The notes below the pieces were generated by a model. It did not search any database and was not told the DNA's origin. It was given only the letters and a program-made list of their open reading frames with translations. The position numbers were made by a program, and so were the translations under genes. From the NCBI RefSeq assembly GCF_003957745.1, contig NZ_CP020373.1, forward strand, positions 2,294,001 to 2,358,000: 64,000 bases of DNA. Direction: 5' to 3'. Source of the DNA: Shewanella khirikhana. Lineage in GTDB: Bacteria; Pseudomonadota; Gammaproteobacteria; Enterobacterales; Shewanellaceae. Shown here in pieces: positions 50,816-60,105 of the stretch. Position 1 is the first letter of the stretch. Every line of letters starts with the position of its first letter.

Positions 50816-52180
50816 TTAGCTCTTAATTACGCCGGGGAGCGAATTCAACCGGTCAATCAGGCCATTGGTTTGTTGGTTGAGGCTGGCAACCACAAGATCC
50901 ATGTTATTGAATTGCTTAAAGAGCCTGGCTTCCAGAGACGCCATTTTACGGCTGAATGCCTCACGTTGATCGTCAAGGCGCTGCTTTTCACCGTTATAGG
51001 TATCGTTGCGGGTGCTGATGACACCGCCAGCCTTGGTATAGGTGTTGGCAAGATCAGACAGGCGATTGGCAAGGCCGGTGTCTTCGGTGGAGAACAGCCC
51101 TTCCAGGGACGCCATATCTTCAGAAATGGCTTTGTCCAGTTTGGTGCTGTCGATTTCCAGCTTGCCATATTTGTCAGTTTTGATGCCCATGTCATACAGG
51201 GCAACGGTTTTACCGCCCACATCGACCCGTTCGCTGATCATCTTGCGAAGCTGCGATTCAAGAGAGCGGATCATCGAGTCGCCCTGCAGCGCCGCGGCCT
51301 TTTTCTTGTCGGCATCGTAAGACGAGAGCTTGTTGATGGAGTCCAACAGCGCATTGTAGGCATCGACAAAGCCGGTAATATTCTCTTTTACCGCTTCATC
51401 GTCCTGACTGATTGTCAGGGTTCCGACCTCACCCACATCGGCTTTGGTCAGCTCCAGGGTAACACCGGTAATGGCGCCTTTAACTTCGTTACTGGCAGAG
51501 GTGATTTTCTGGTTATCAACGTAGAGAATGGCGTCCTGAGCCGGCTGCAGCTCAGACAGGTTGGCACCATTGAACATGTCGTTCAGCCCTGTGCCTGTGG
51601 TGTCGGTAGCGGTGACGCTGATTTGGTTGGCCGTACCGGTTTCTTCTGAGGAAAACACCAGACGGCTGCCGGCATCGCTGGTGATAACAGTCGCGACTAC
51701 GCCTTTGTTATCGCTGGCATCATTGATTTTTTTGGCAATGGCATTGAGGTCGTCGGCAGCGTCAACATCGACACCAAAGCTCTCACCGTTGATGGTAAAG
51801 TCGAGCCGACCTTCACCGACTGTATCGGTGGCAGCAGCGGTGTTGGTACCAGCTACTTTATGGGCGTAGGCAAGCTGCTCTACCTTGATGGCGTAGGTGC
51901 CATTTTGGGCAAACTTGTCGGCTGTGGCCTTAAAATACTGGCTGTCGCCGGTATTGACCTTTCGAATACTGAGTTCACTGCCCTTTTGCAGTTTTTTCAG
52001 GGCATCCTGAAACTTGGCCAGTTCGCTCTTTAAGGTGCCTATGGCAGAAACCTTGGCATTGATGGTGTCTTCTGTCCGATTGAACAGCGCCTCTTTCGGG
52101 GTCTTCTCTGCGTTAACAATGGCCGAAACCATGTCGTTAATCGGCAGATTGGAACCAATACCTGTTGCAGTTAATGCCAT
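50816..52180 (-). CDS. fliD: Filament cap protein FliD
   Basis: 454 residues with N-terminal FliD_N helices (GSNLPINDMVSAIVNAEKTPKE), variable middle beta domains and C-terminal FliD_C with coiled coil (AFSRKMASLEARLFKQFNNMD). Caps the growing filament and helps flagellin fold. No cysteine seen. Confidence 0.95.
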   Translation of the reverse strand: MALTATGIGSNLPINDMVSAIVNAEKTPKEALFNRTEDTINAKVSAIGTLKSELAKFQDALKKLQKGSELSIRKVNTGDSQYFKATADKFAQNGTYAIKVEQLAYAHKVAGTNTAAATDTVGEGRLDFTINGESFGVDVDAADDLNAIAKKINDASDNKGVVATVITSDAGSRLVFSSEETGTANQISVTATDTTGTGLNDMFNGANLSELQPAQDAILYVDNQKITSASNEVKGAITGVTLELTKADVGEVGTLTISQDDEAVKENITGFVDAYNALLDSINKLSSYDADKKKAAALQGDSMIRSLESQLRKMISERVDVGGKTVALYDMGIKTDKYGKLEIDSTKLDKAISEDMASLEGLFSTEDTGLANRLSDLANTYTKAGGVISTRNDTYNGEKQRLDDQREAFSRKMASLEARLFKQFNNMDLVVASLNQQTNGLIDRLNSLPGVIKS

Positions 52181-52203
52181 AACAACCTCTGTTTACATCG
52201 CTG

Positions 52204-52611
52204 TCATGCCTCAGTTTTCATCAAAAGGCCGGTAACCTCTGTGAGTTTCTGGGCAAGCTTGAGCGCTTCTTCACTGGGGATTTGTCTAATGACATCTCCC
52301 GAATCTACGTCCAACACGCTGACCACGGGTTCGCCGGACTTATCGTCAACGCGAAACGCCAGGCCCTTACGCATAAAGGACATCATACTCGACATATCGT
52401 CAGCAAGGGCGTTGAGCTCATCCTGCCGGGCCTTCCGCTCTTCTTCCTGCGCCTTGGCATTGGCCTTTTGAGCACCATCCACTGGCTGTGCCAAATCCTG
52501 TCGTTTAAGCTCCGCATCCTTTGGAGCCATAGGTTTGACAGACGTTGCGGCCAGTTCAGCTCTTTGCTGTTGCTGCTGTGGCGACGGTGCGCCAGCTAAT
52601 GCAATATCCAT
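52204..52611 (-). CDS. flaG: FlaG family protein
   Basis: 135 residues, C-terminal FlaG domain with LAFRVDDKSGEPVVSVLDVDSGDVIRQIP pattern (described by its parts: FRVD, VVSVLD, VIRQIP), N-terminal Gln/Ala/Lys-rich disordered part. FlaG limits filament length in several polar flagellates. 123 bases after flaB with a hairpin but no clear promoter, so expression may come from flaB readthrough. Confidence 0.9.
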   Translation of the reverse strand: MDIALAGAPSPQQQQQRAELAATSVKPMAPKDAELKRQDLAQPVDGAQKANAKAQEEERKARQDELNALADDMSSMMSFMRKGLAFRVDDKSGEPVVSVLDVDSGDVIRQIPSEEALKLAQKLTEVTGLLMKTEA

Positions 52612-52633
52612 ACCTCACCTCTCACCAATCGGG

Positions 52634-52668
52634 CTTCCCGCTGCCATACGGTATGACGTGTCGGGAAG
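52634..52668. repeat. Inverted repeat between flaB and flaG
   Basis: CTTCCCG ... CGGGAAG enclosing a CATACGGTATG palindrome. No T-run follows on the minus strand, so it looks like an mRNA stabiliser or weak terminator between the abundant flagellin message and flaG. Confidence 0.5.
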
Positions 52669-52735
52669 CGCCTCAGATACGGCAAAGGGAGATCCGTTTC
52701 CGAACCTCCCCCGCCTCCTCGTCAAGTGCCTGTTA

Positions 52736-53554
52736 TTACAGCAGAGACAGGGCAATCTGAGGCAGTTGGTTGGCCTGGGCCAGCATCGCAGAACCGGTCT
52801 GCTGCAGTACCTGGCTCTTGGTCATGGCTGAGGTTTCTTTGGCGAAGTCCACATCCACGATACGGCTCTTGGCGTCGGCAACGTTAGCCTGGGTGTTGGC
52901 ACTGTTGCTGATGTTGTGAGCCAGACGGTTCTGGATAGCACCGAGGGAAGCGCGCTGGGTATCGATGTTCTTGATAGCCGCGTCAATCTTGCCCAGAGCT
53001 GAGTTACGACCGGCAGAGGTCAGTACAGTCAGCGCATTCACAGACAGAGTGGTAGCATCGTTCTTCTTCACAGTAATGGTGACGTCTTCGCCATCCTGGT
53101 GACCTACCTGGAATTTCTTACCGGCAGAGAAAGTACCGGTCATCAGCTTGGTGTTACCGAAAGCTGTGGTGTTACCGATAGCGGTAATTTCGGTAGCCAG
53201 CTGGTCCATCTCATCTTTCAGGGCCTGCAGGTCAGCTGAGCTGTTGGCACCGTTTTCAGATTGGATAGCCAGGTCACGCATACGCTGCAACATGTTGGTT
53301 TGCTCTTGCATCGCACCTTCAGAGATCTGGGCGATAGAGATAGCGTCGTTGGCGTTGCGCATACCCACTTCCAAACCACGAACCTGGCTGTTCAGGCGGT
53401 TGGAGATGGCGAGACCTGCCGCGTCGTCTTTGGCACTGTTGATCCGCAGACCTGAGGACAGACGCTCCATGGAGGTTGCCAGATCACGGTTAGACAAAGT
53501 CAGGTTCTTTTGTGCCTTCATTGAAGTGACGTTGGTGTTTACTGTAATAGCCAT
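52736..53554 (-). CDS. flaB: Flagellin FlaB (sigma-28 controlled)
   Basis: 272 residues; D0/D1 flagellin domains at both ends (AITVNTNVTSMKAQKNL; SRIVDVDFAKETSAMTK and QVLQQTGSAMLAQANQLP), with only a short middle (about 140-190), so no large exposed D2/D3. Ser/Thr-rich central stretch is where glycans could attach. Close paralogue of flaA. A textbook sigma-28 promoter is upstream at 53632-53659. No cysteine. Confidence 0.95.
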   Translation of the reverse strand: MAITVNTNVTSMKAQKNLTLSNRDLATSMERLSSGLRINSAKDDAAGLAISNRLNSQVRGLEVGMRNANDAISIAQISEGAMQEQTNMLQRMRDLAIQSENGANSSADLQALKDEMDQLATEITAIGNTTAFGNTKLMTGTFSAGKKFQVGHQDGEDVTITVKKNDATTLSVNALTVLTSAGRNSALGKIDAAIKNIDTQRASLGAIQNRLAHNISNSANTQANVADAKSRIVDVDFAKETSAMTKSQVLQQTGSAMLAQANQLPQIALSLL

Positions 53555-53631
53555 GATCGAATCCTCTTGGTTACCTGGCTTAAGACTAGCCTGTCTTGTG
53601 CAGCCAGGCGGTCATACTCGTTACAGTATAT

Positions 53632-53659
53632 TTAGCGGCAGTGTCTTTTTATCCTTTAG
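53632..53659 (-). promoter_or_regulatory. Sigma-28 (FliA) promoter for flaB
   Basis: Minus strand CTAAAG, 14 bases after TAAAG, then GCCGCTAA; correct spacing and near-perfect boxes. Starts transcription about 70 bases before the flaB ATG. Confidence 0.88.
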
Positions 53660-53714
53660 GGCTTTTTTGAAAAATTCTGCAGATTTTTTATTTTTCTTTT
53701 TTAGTCAACATTTT

Positions 53715-53796
53715 GCTGTCGAAAAAAACAGCGCGACTAGCCTGACCTGCGGCAATTTTTTGCCGCCTGGCAGGCATCGTCGCATTCTGATGCCTG
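53715..53796 (-). terminator. Multi-hairpin region after flaA (probable terminator)
   Basis: Three stems in series on the minus strand after flaA: CAGGCATC/GATGCCTG (53796-53771), GCGGCAA/TTGCCGC (53766-53749) and GCTGT/ACAGC with seven T in its loop (53732-53715). The T-runs are internal, so the stop point is uncertain, but this block separates flaA from the flaB promoter. Confidence 0.5.
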
Positions 53797-53802
53797 TCGT
53801 TA

Positions 53803-54624
53803 TTAACCCAGCAGAGACAGGGCAACCTGTGGCAACTGGTTTGCCTGAGCCAACATCGCGGAACCGGTTTGTTGCAGTACCTGGTTCTTGGTCATGGCTG
53901 AGGTTTCTTTGGCGAAGTCCACGTCCACGATACGGCTCTTTGCATCGGCAACGTTGGCCTGGGTGTTGGCACTGTTGCTGATGTTGTGGGCCAGACGGTT
54001 TTGCACCGCACCGAGGGCTGCGCGCTGGGTATCGATGGTCTTGATGGCGGTATCGATACGTGCCAGAGACGAGTCACGGCCTGCAGAGGTCATAACCGTA
54101 ATGGAGTTAACAGACAGAGAAGCGGAGTTGTTCTCTTTTACTGTAATGGTAACGTCTTCGCCTTCCTGGTGACCTACCTGGAATTTCTTACCGGCAGAGA
54201 AGTCACCGGTCATCAGCTTGGTGTTACCAAAGGCGGTAGAGTTACCAATTGCGGTGATTTCAGAAATCAGCTGGTTGATTTCATCCTGCAGAGCCTGCAG
54301 GTCGTCGGTGCTGTTGGCGCCGTTTTCCGCCTGGATAGACAGGTCACGCATACGCTGCAGCATGTTGGTCTGTTCCTGCATCGCACCTTCAGCAATCTGG
54401 GCGATGGAGATACCGTCGTTGGCATTACGCATGCCCACTTCCAGACCACGCACCTGGCTGTTCAGGCGGTTAGAAATCGCCAGACCGGCCGCATCGTCTT
54501 TCGCGCTGTTGATGCGCAGACCGGATGACAGACGCTCCATAGAAGTCGCCAACTGACCACTGGACATGTTCAGGTTCTTCTGGGCCTTCATGGAGGTCAC
54601 ATTGGTATTAACAGTAATAGCCAT
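53803..54624 (-). CDS. flaA: Flagellin FlaA
   Basis: 273 residues, same plan as FlaB and nearly identical at both ends; differences cluster at residues 17-24, 102-125 and the middle 165-200 and the extra C-terminal Gly. It lacks the sigma-28 boxes of flaB; only a weak sigma-54-like sequence is upstream. In V. cholerae the flaA flagellin is sigma-54/FlrC-dependent while the other flagellins use FliA, so a similar split is likely here. Possible glycoprotein given the nonulosonate genes. Confidence 0.95.
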   Translation of the reverse strand: MAITVNTNVTSMKAQKNLNMSSGQLATSMERLSSGLRINSAKDDAAGLAISNRLNSQVRGLEVGMRNANDGISIAQIAEGAMQEQTNMLQRMRDLSIQAENGANSTDDLQALQDEINQLISEITAIGNSTAFGNTKLMTGDFSAGKKFQVGHQEGEDVTITVKENNSASLSVNSITVMTSAGRDSSLARIDTAIKTIDTQRAALGAVQNRLAHNISNSANTQANVADAKSRIVDVDFAKETSAMTKNQVLQQTGSAMLAQANQLPQVALSLLG

Positions 54625-54680
54625 GTTGAGTTCCTCTTCCTAGTGTTACCGCCAAGGCTTGGAGCTTGGCTAATTTAGTT

Positions 54681-54696
54681 AACAAAGTTGCTTCCA
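54681..54696 (-). promoter_or_regulatory. Weak sigma-54-like site upstream of flaA
   Basis: Minus strand TGGAAGCAACTTTGTT: TGG and TTG are spaced correctly but the -12 GC is GT. It is 57 bases before the flaA ATG. No sigma-28 alternative is visible in the 91-base gap. Confidence 0.35.
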
Positions 54697-54715
54697 GTGA
54701 GTGGCAGTGCATCTG

Positions 54716-55921
54716 TTACAGATAGTCAAACAGCGACACAGAACCCACTCTGCTAAACACGTTCGATACGGCATTCAGGGCAAGCTGTTGCTTCTCAAAC
54801 TCCGTAATCGCGGACGCGTAATCCAGATCTTCCAGCAGTGACAGCGCCGAGGTATTGACGACCTGCTCTTCGGCGTGTCGTCCGGCGTAACTCTCAAGGC
54901 TCTTGAGACTGTTGCCTGCCACGCTTCTGGCGGTGCTGAGCTGATTCAATCCGCTATCAGTGTTATTCAAAAGTTGTGCCAACTCGGCTATGCCCGCAGG
55001 GGAATTCATGCGGGTATCGTCCTCAATAAGGGCGATAGCCTTGTTAATAGTCTCGAAAATATTGACTTCGGCCTGTGGCGCCATGCTGAAGCTGTCGCCA
55101 GCAGCAGGCGTGCCCTCAAGCTTCACCTCAATGCCGTTGAAGCTCACGGGATTGCTGGCGTCGAAGTTATTGACGGTGGTCACCAGCGCACTGGCGCTAT
55201 CGCGCACTTCCAGGTTCACGCCGCCAGCGCCATTATCAATAAAATTAAAGGTATAGGTGTCTTCCACGTGGGTGGCAGGATTGGCGATAGCCGCACTCTG
55301 CACCTTGAACTCACCCACCTGGGTCGACAAATAATTGACGGCATAATCACCAAGCCCATTTGGCACCTTCATAAAGGCCAGATCGCCCGGAATATTGGTG
55401 CCCATGGAAATGCCGCGGGAAATCATGGCATCACGTACGCCGGAATCGCCGCTGTAGACCATATTGCCGGCGTTATCGAAGGCAAAAGGTGGCGTGTCGG
55501 TTTTGTAACCAGCAAACATGTAATTGCCGGATTCATCGCGGGTATTGGCAATGTTCAGCAGTTCTTCGAGGCTGCCGCGCATCTCATCGGCAATCATTTG
55601 CCGCTCTGTTGGCGAAAGTCCGCCGTTGACGCCACGCAGGATCTGTTCACGCAACCCCATGACCAACTCCTCGGCGCTGCCGAGTTTGCTCTCGGTAATG
55701 CCCAGGTGGTTTTTGGCGTAATCGATATTCTTTAAAAACTGATCCACCAGCGCCTGCTGCTGGTTAAGGTTGTCAATCCCCAGCGCCGCCACAGGATCGT
55801 CGCCAGAGGTATTCACCTTCTTGCCGCTGGACAGCTGTTCCAGCAGTTTCGCGGTATCAGTCTGCTTTTGCAGAATGTTGTTGGTGTTCTGGGTGAACAT
55901 TTGCGAGGTAGAAATACGCAT
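54716..55921 (-). CDS. flgL: Hook-filament junction protein FlgL
   Basis: 401 residues from ATG 55921 with AGAGGA 7-8 bases upstream (GTG 55924 also possible). Flagellin-like N- and C-terminal helices (RISTSQMFTQNTNNILQKQ; DYASAITEFEKQQLALNAVSN) around an enlarged central domain (about 190-290). Second junction protein, 12 bases after flgK. Last of the flgF-L operon. Confidence 0.95.
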   Translation of the reverse strand: MRISTSQMFTQNTNNILQKQTDTAKLLEQLSSGKKVNTSGDDPVAALGIDNLNQQQALVDQFLKNIDYAKNHLGITESKLGSAEELVMGLREQILRGVNGGLSPTERQMIADEMRGSLEELLNIANTRDESGNYMFAGYKTDTPPFAFDNAGNMVYSGDSGVRDAMISRGISMGTNIPGDLAFMKVPNGLGDYAVNYLSTQVGEFKVQSAAIANPATHVEDTYTFNFIDNGAGGVNLEVRDSASALVTTVNNFDASNPVSFNGIEVKLEGTPAAGDSFSMAPQAEVNIFETINKAIALIEDDTRMNSPAGIAELAQLLNNTDSGLNQLSTARSVAGNSLKSLESYAGRHAEEQVVNTSALSLLEDLDYASAITEFEKQQLALNAVSNVFSRVGSVSLFDYL

Positions 55922-55933
55922 CACTCAATCCTC

Positions 55934-57850
55934 TTAACGCACCGAGGCGAACAGGGTGTCAAATATCTGTTGGGCGGTGGTCATGATCCGGGCCGATGCC
56001 TGATACGACTGTTGAAAACGCAGCAGGTTGGCGGCTTCTTCATCCAGGTTCACCCCGGACACTTCCTGCACCCGACTGTAAGCCTGCTGATAAATTGCCT
56101 CAGCCGAACCCACCCGCACCTCGGCGGCCTTGGTGCGCGAGCCTATGTCCTGCTTGGTATTTTCAAACACGTCAATCAGGGTCGACTTACCGCCGTTCAT
56201 CAGCTTGTCGTCGGCCATTTCGGCCATGGCCAGAGCGTTGTTGTTGTCACCTTCGGCGTAGCTTAAATCGAAGGTAAAGCTGTCGGTGGCGGCGCCGCTT
56301 GAGGTCACTTCAAAGGTAAAACCGTAGGCACTGATTGAAGGCGGCGTGTAAGCCACGCCGGTGGCAATCACAGCGCCGCTGGCGTCGATCACATCATAGG
56401 TATTGGCGCCTGTGTTGATGCTGAAGGTCAGCTCGCTGCCGGTGACCGGGAAGTTGGCCGCGGCGCGGTTATCGATGCTGGTGACTTTAACCGAGGTATT
56501 GCCGGAGTTGGCCGCATCGGCGCTCACCTTGGGCGCGGCGGCGGCAATGCCTTTCGGGTCTGTCATCACCACCGACATCTGCGCTGCAGCGCCTGAAGTG
56601 GGCCTTATCTGAAAGCGGTCGCCGTCGGCCAATGCACCGGCATCAATATTGATGGAGAAGCCATCGCCACCAGTCAGGGTGGTGCCGCTTAAGGTCAGAG
56701 GTGTCACCACACCTGTGAGGGTATCGGTCAGCTCGTAGGTGCCGGGGGCGGTGTATTTAAGCTCATAGGCACTGCCGGACAGCGCGCCCACATCATCTAC
56801 GTTGACGCTCAGCGCCGCCGTACCTGTGTTGGTGGAGTAAGACCCTACCCGGCTCTGGGCAATCAGAGGGTCGTTAATATCCAAAAACAGGTCGCCGCCA
56901 ATCTCGCCGTTCATGTCGAAACCGGCTTTTTGTGCCTCATTGAAGGCATTGGTGATCCCAAGTGCCAATTGTCCCAGCTCATTTTCAGCCGGGATCAGGG
57001 TTTTATCGCGAAATTCAAACAGTGCCGACAGCTGGCCGCCCAGCTTGGACGGGTCCACCACCAGCGTAGAGGAGCCGGACGTGGCAGTGAGCCTCAGCTC
57101 ATCCGAGTATGGGTCGCCCTTGGCCGTTCCCATACTCATGGCCACTTCGGATGACACCAGCATCACGGCGCCGCCAAGCATAATGCTCTTGGCACCATTT
57201 TCCAGCGGGATCACATTCACCTGGGCGTACTGGCTCAGCTCCATGATCAGCGCATCCTGCTTGTCCAGCAGTTGCATGTCCTCGCCCATGGTTTTCATCA
57301 GCTCGCGGTTGATATTGGCAAGCTCGGTACTGATTTCATTGATACGGGTTGTGATGGCTTCAATTTGCTCGTGGGTCTGTTTCATTTGCCCTTCGAGCTG
57401 ACGCTGCATCTCATTGATAGCGCTGGCCATTTGCGATGCTGAGCTCAATACCCCACCGCGGATCCCCAAATCGCCGGGCAAGTCCGCCAGGCTGTTGATG
57501 TTGGAGAAAAGGTCGTTCAGCGACTGAGGCACGGCTTTGCCAATCTGTGAGAACAGCTGGTCCAGTTCACTCATCTTGGTGTGGGTGACTTCAGCAGCGC
57601 CCTTGGCGGTCTGACCGATGCGCAGCTCGCGGGCAGCGTACTCGTTGTACACCCGCTTTACGCTCGAGACATAGGTACCCGTGCCATAAAAGCTGTTACC
57701 GGAGCGCTGGGATAAGTGAGTTGCCTGGGTCGCGACCTGACGGTTGTAGCCCTCGGTATTCACGTTGGCAATGTTGTTACTGGTTACCCCAAGCTGGGCC
57801 TGAGATGCCAGCACCCCGGTTCGGGCGATATTTAATAAATCAATGCTCAT
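55934..57850 (-). CDS. flgK: Hook-filament junction protein FlgK
   Basis: 638 residues. N-terminal rod/hook motif (ARTGVLASQAQLGVTSNNIANVNTEGYNRQ by parts: SNNIANVNTEGYNRQ), C-terminal motif SGVNLDEEAANLLRFQQSYQA. A central beta-rich insert of about 250 residues exceeds the E. coli length, as common in polar flagellates. First junction protein. Confidence 0.95.
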   Translation of the reverse strand: MSIDLLNIARTGVLASQAQLGVTSNNIANVNTEGYNRQVATQATHLSQRSGNSFYGTGTYVSSVKRVYNEYAARELRIGQTAKGAAEVTHTKMSELDQLFSQIGKAVPQSLNDLFSNINSLADLPGDLGIRGGVLSSASQMASAINEMQRQLEGQMKQTHEQIEAITTRINEISTELANINRELMKTMGEDMQLLDKQDALIMELSQYAQVNVIPLENGAKSIMLGGAVMLVSSEVAMSMGTAKGDPYSDELRLTATSGSSTLVVDPSKLGGQLSALFEFRDKTLIPAENELGQLALGITNAFNEAQKAGFDMNGEIGGDLFLDINDPLIAQSRVGSYSTNTGTAALSVNVDDVGALSGSAYELKYTAPGTYELTDTLTGVVTPLTLSGTTLTGGDGFSINIDAGALADGDRFQIRPTSGAAAQMSVVMTDPKGIAAAAPKVSADAANSGNTSVKVTSIDNRAAANFPVTGSELTFSINTGANTYDVIDASGAVIATGVAYTPPSISAYGFTFEVTSSGAATDSFTFDLSYAEGDNNNALAMAEMADDKLMNGGKSTLIDVFENTKQDIGSRTKAAEVRVGSAEAIYQQAYSRVQEVSGVNLDEEAANLLRFQQSYQASARIMTTAQQIFDTLFASVR

Positions 57851-57871
57851 GGTTATCTGCGCCTCTCAGGG

Positions 57872-58975
57872 TTAGTTGCCAAGGGCCATGGCTTTGAGTT
57901 CAGAACTCACCGCCTGCATTACCCTCATCACCTTATCGGCATATTGGGGGTCGGTGGCGTAGCCCGCATTCTGCAGGCCCTGCACAAAGGCGGCGGGTCT
58001 GGCGGCCTGACTCAGGGCCTCGCTGTAGCGCTCGCCGCGCTTAAGAAACTCGACAAAGTCGCCGAAACTTTGCTCCAGGGTGTCGTAAACCCGGAAGTCG
58101 GCACGCTGCTTCACGGCCACACCCTGCTCAAATTCGAGGGTGTTCACCGCCGCTTTCTCACCTTGCCAACGCTTGTCAGCCTTGATGTTGAATAGGTTGT
58201 TGCCGCTGCTGCCATCGGGGCGACGAATAAGCTTTTGGCCCCAACCGGTTTCCAGTGCCGACTGGGCAATCAGCACTTCCGGCTGAGTACCCAAGCGCTT
58301 GGCGGCGGCTTCGGCCAGAGGCATCAGGGTACGGATAAACTCTTTACGGTCGTTGAAGCGGACATTGTCACGCTCTCTGGCAAGCTGCTCAGAGGCAGTG
58401 GCGCGGCCGGCAACCAAATCATCGAAAGCAGCCACTGCGGCATTGTTAAACTGTGGTGCTTCGTGGAACCCCACCAAGGCGGCATCGAGGGGCACAGCGG
58501 TGGCAAGCGCTTGCCGCCCTGCATCCTTTTCGGTTGCCGCCCCGGCCCTGGCCAAATCATGTGTATCGCCTGCATTTTCAGCCGTTTCGCGGCGCAGCAT
58601 CATGGGGGCGTCCCCCATGGCGAAGCGTTTGTCGCCGCCCAGTATCGAGGCCGGCGTAATGGGGCTGTCCTTGGGCGACAGCTGCTGCACCATCAGATCG
58701 GCCAGTCCCAATATGCCCTTTTGTGACATATCGACCGCCATCTGCTGATCGCGCATTTCCTCGTAAAACTTGGTGTACTGACTGTTGAAGGGGCTGTCGG
58801 ACTGGAATACCGCATTGGCATCGCGCATGCTTTTCATCAGCATCTGCACGAAGATGCCCTCGAATTGCTTGGCGACTTCTTTCAGTGCCGCCTTGTCATC
58901 GGCCTTGGCCTGGGCACGTAATTTGTCCAGGCCGCCGATGTCGAGGAAATGGGATGCGTTTGACAGCTTTTCCAT
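57872..58975 (-). CDS. flgJ: Rod cap and peptidoglycan hydrolase FlgJ
   Basis: About 367 residues from ATG 58975 (TTG 58999 is also in frame; neither has a strong ribosome site). N-terminal rod-cap domain (AKQFEGIFVQMLMKSMRDANAVF), variable linker, and C-terminal glucosaminidase/lysozyme-like domain with SALETGWGQ and NLFNIKAD signatures; the catalytic Glu is in QSALETGWG. Opens the cell wall for rod passage. Confidence 0.93.
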   Translation of the reverse strand: MEKLSNASHFLDIGGLDKLRAQAKADDKAALKEVAKQFEGIFVQMLMKSMRDANAVFQSDSPFNSQYTKFYEEMRDQQMAVDMSQKGILGLADLMVQQLSPKDSPITPASILGGDKRFAMGDAPMMLRRETAENAGDTHDLARAGAATEKDAGRQALATAVPLDAALVGFHEAPQFNNAAVAAFDDLVAGRATASEQLARERDNVRFNDRKEFIRTLMPLAEAAAKRLGTQPEVLIAQSALETGWGQKLIRRPDGSSGNNLFNIKADKRWQGEKAAVNTLEFEQGVAVKQRADFRVYDTLEQSFGDFVEFLKRGERYSEALSQAARPAAFVQGLQNAGYATDPQYADKVMRVMQAVSSELKAMALGN

Positions 58976-59002
58976 GGTGGTTTGCCAATTTTCCGACAAA
59001 AA

Positions 59003-60094
59003 TCAGATAACGATAAGCTCACCATGCAAGGCGCCTGCCATCTTTAGCGCCTCGAGGATGGCCAGCACGTCCGAAGGGGCCGCACCCACCATATTGACCG
59101 CACGAACCAACTCATCCAGGCTGGTGCCGGGGTTAAAGAGGAACATCCGGCGGTTGTCCTGCGCCACATCGATGGTGCTCTGCTCGGTCACCACGGTATC
59201 GCCGCCAGCCAGCGCATTGGGCTGAGAAACCTGTTGATTCTCGGCGATGGTGACGGTCAGGCCACCGTGAGTCACCGCGGCCGGCAGCAACTTGACGTTC
59301 TGCCCCACCACAATAGTGCCGGTGCGGGAGTTAACGATTATCTTGGCCGACTCATCCGCAGGCTCCACTTCGATGTTCTCAAGGGTCGCCAGGAAGGAAA
59401 CCCGCTGCGAGGCATCCCGCGGGGCATACACCTGAATAGACGCCGCATCCAGGGCACGTGCCATATCCGGACCAAGCAAATCATTAATGGCATCGGCCAT
59501 GCGCTTGGCGGTGGAAAAGTCCGCCCGGTGCAGGTTGAATGTCAGAAAATCGCCGTTGGCAAAGGCCGATGGCACAGCACGTTCAACCAGGGCACCGTTG
59601 GGAATACGGCCCACTGTGGGGGTGTTCTGGATAACCTTGGAGCCGTCCAGTCCCTCGGCGCTGAAACCACTTACGACCATGCTGCCCTGGGCAATCGCAT
59701 AAATGTTGCCATCCACCCCTTTAAGGAAGGTTTGCAGCAGGGTGCCGCCACGCAGGCTCTTGGCTTCACCTATGCTGGAGACAGTCACATCCAGGGTCTG
59801 GCCAGGCTTGATAAAGGGTGGCATGTCGGCATGCACCGCCACTACCGCTACGTTCTTGATTTTGGGTTTAACGTTGGATGGCAGGTTGATACCGAAATTT
59901 TTCAGCATGGTGGTAAAGGTTTGCTCGGTATAGCTTGCCTTTTCACCTGTGCCCGGCAGACCCACCACCAGACCATAACCAATCAGTTGGTTGCTGCGCA
60001 CACCCTGCACTGCGGCTATGTCTTTGATACGTTCGGCCTTGGCCGGAACCACCATGGCCATCAGGGCCACCGCCAACAGAAGTCTAATCTTCAT
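59003..60094 (-). CDS. flgI: Flagellar P-ring protein FlgI
   Basis: 363 residues from ATG 60094 with AAGGAG 7-8 bases upstream; a 54-base in-frame extension overlaps flgH and is dropped. Signal peptide ending VVPAKA, then P-ring domain (RIKDIAAVQGVRSNQLIGYGLVVGL by parts: DIAAVQGVR, GYGLVVGL). Periplasmic bushing. Confidence 0.96.
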   Translation of the reverse strand: MKIRLLLAVALMAMVVPAKAERIKDIAAVQGVRSNQLIGYGLVVGLPGTGEKASYTEQTFTTMLKNFGINLPSNVKPKIKNVAVVAVHADMPPFIKPGQTLDVTVSSIGEAKSLRGGTLLQTFLKGVDGNIYAIAQGSMVVSGFSAEGLDGSKVIQNTPTVGRIPNGALVERAVPSAFANGDFLTFNLHRADFSTAKRMADAINDLLGPDMARALDAASIQVYAPRDASQRVSFLATLENIEVEPADESAKIIVNSRTGTIVVGQNVKLLPAAVTHGGLTVTIAENQQVSQPNALAGGDTVVTEQSTIDVAQDNRRMFLFNPGTSLDELVRAVNMVGAAPSDVLAILEALKMAGALHGELIVI

Positions 60095-60105
60095 GATACT
60101 GCTCC

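Noticed and set aside
53715..53796. Invertible flagellin switch between flaA and flaB
   Set aside because: Inverted repeats here are short and nested as RNA hairpins; no recombinase gene and both flagellins face the same way.
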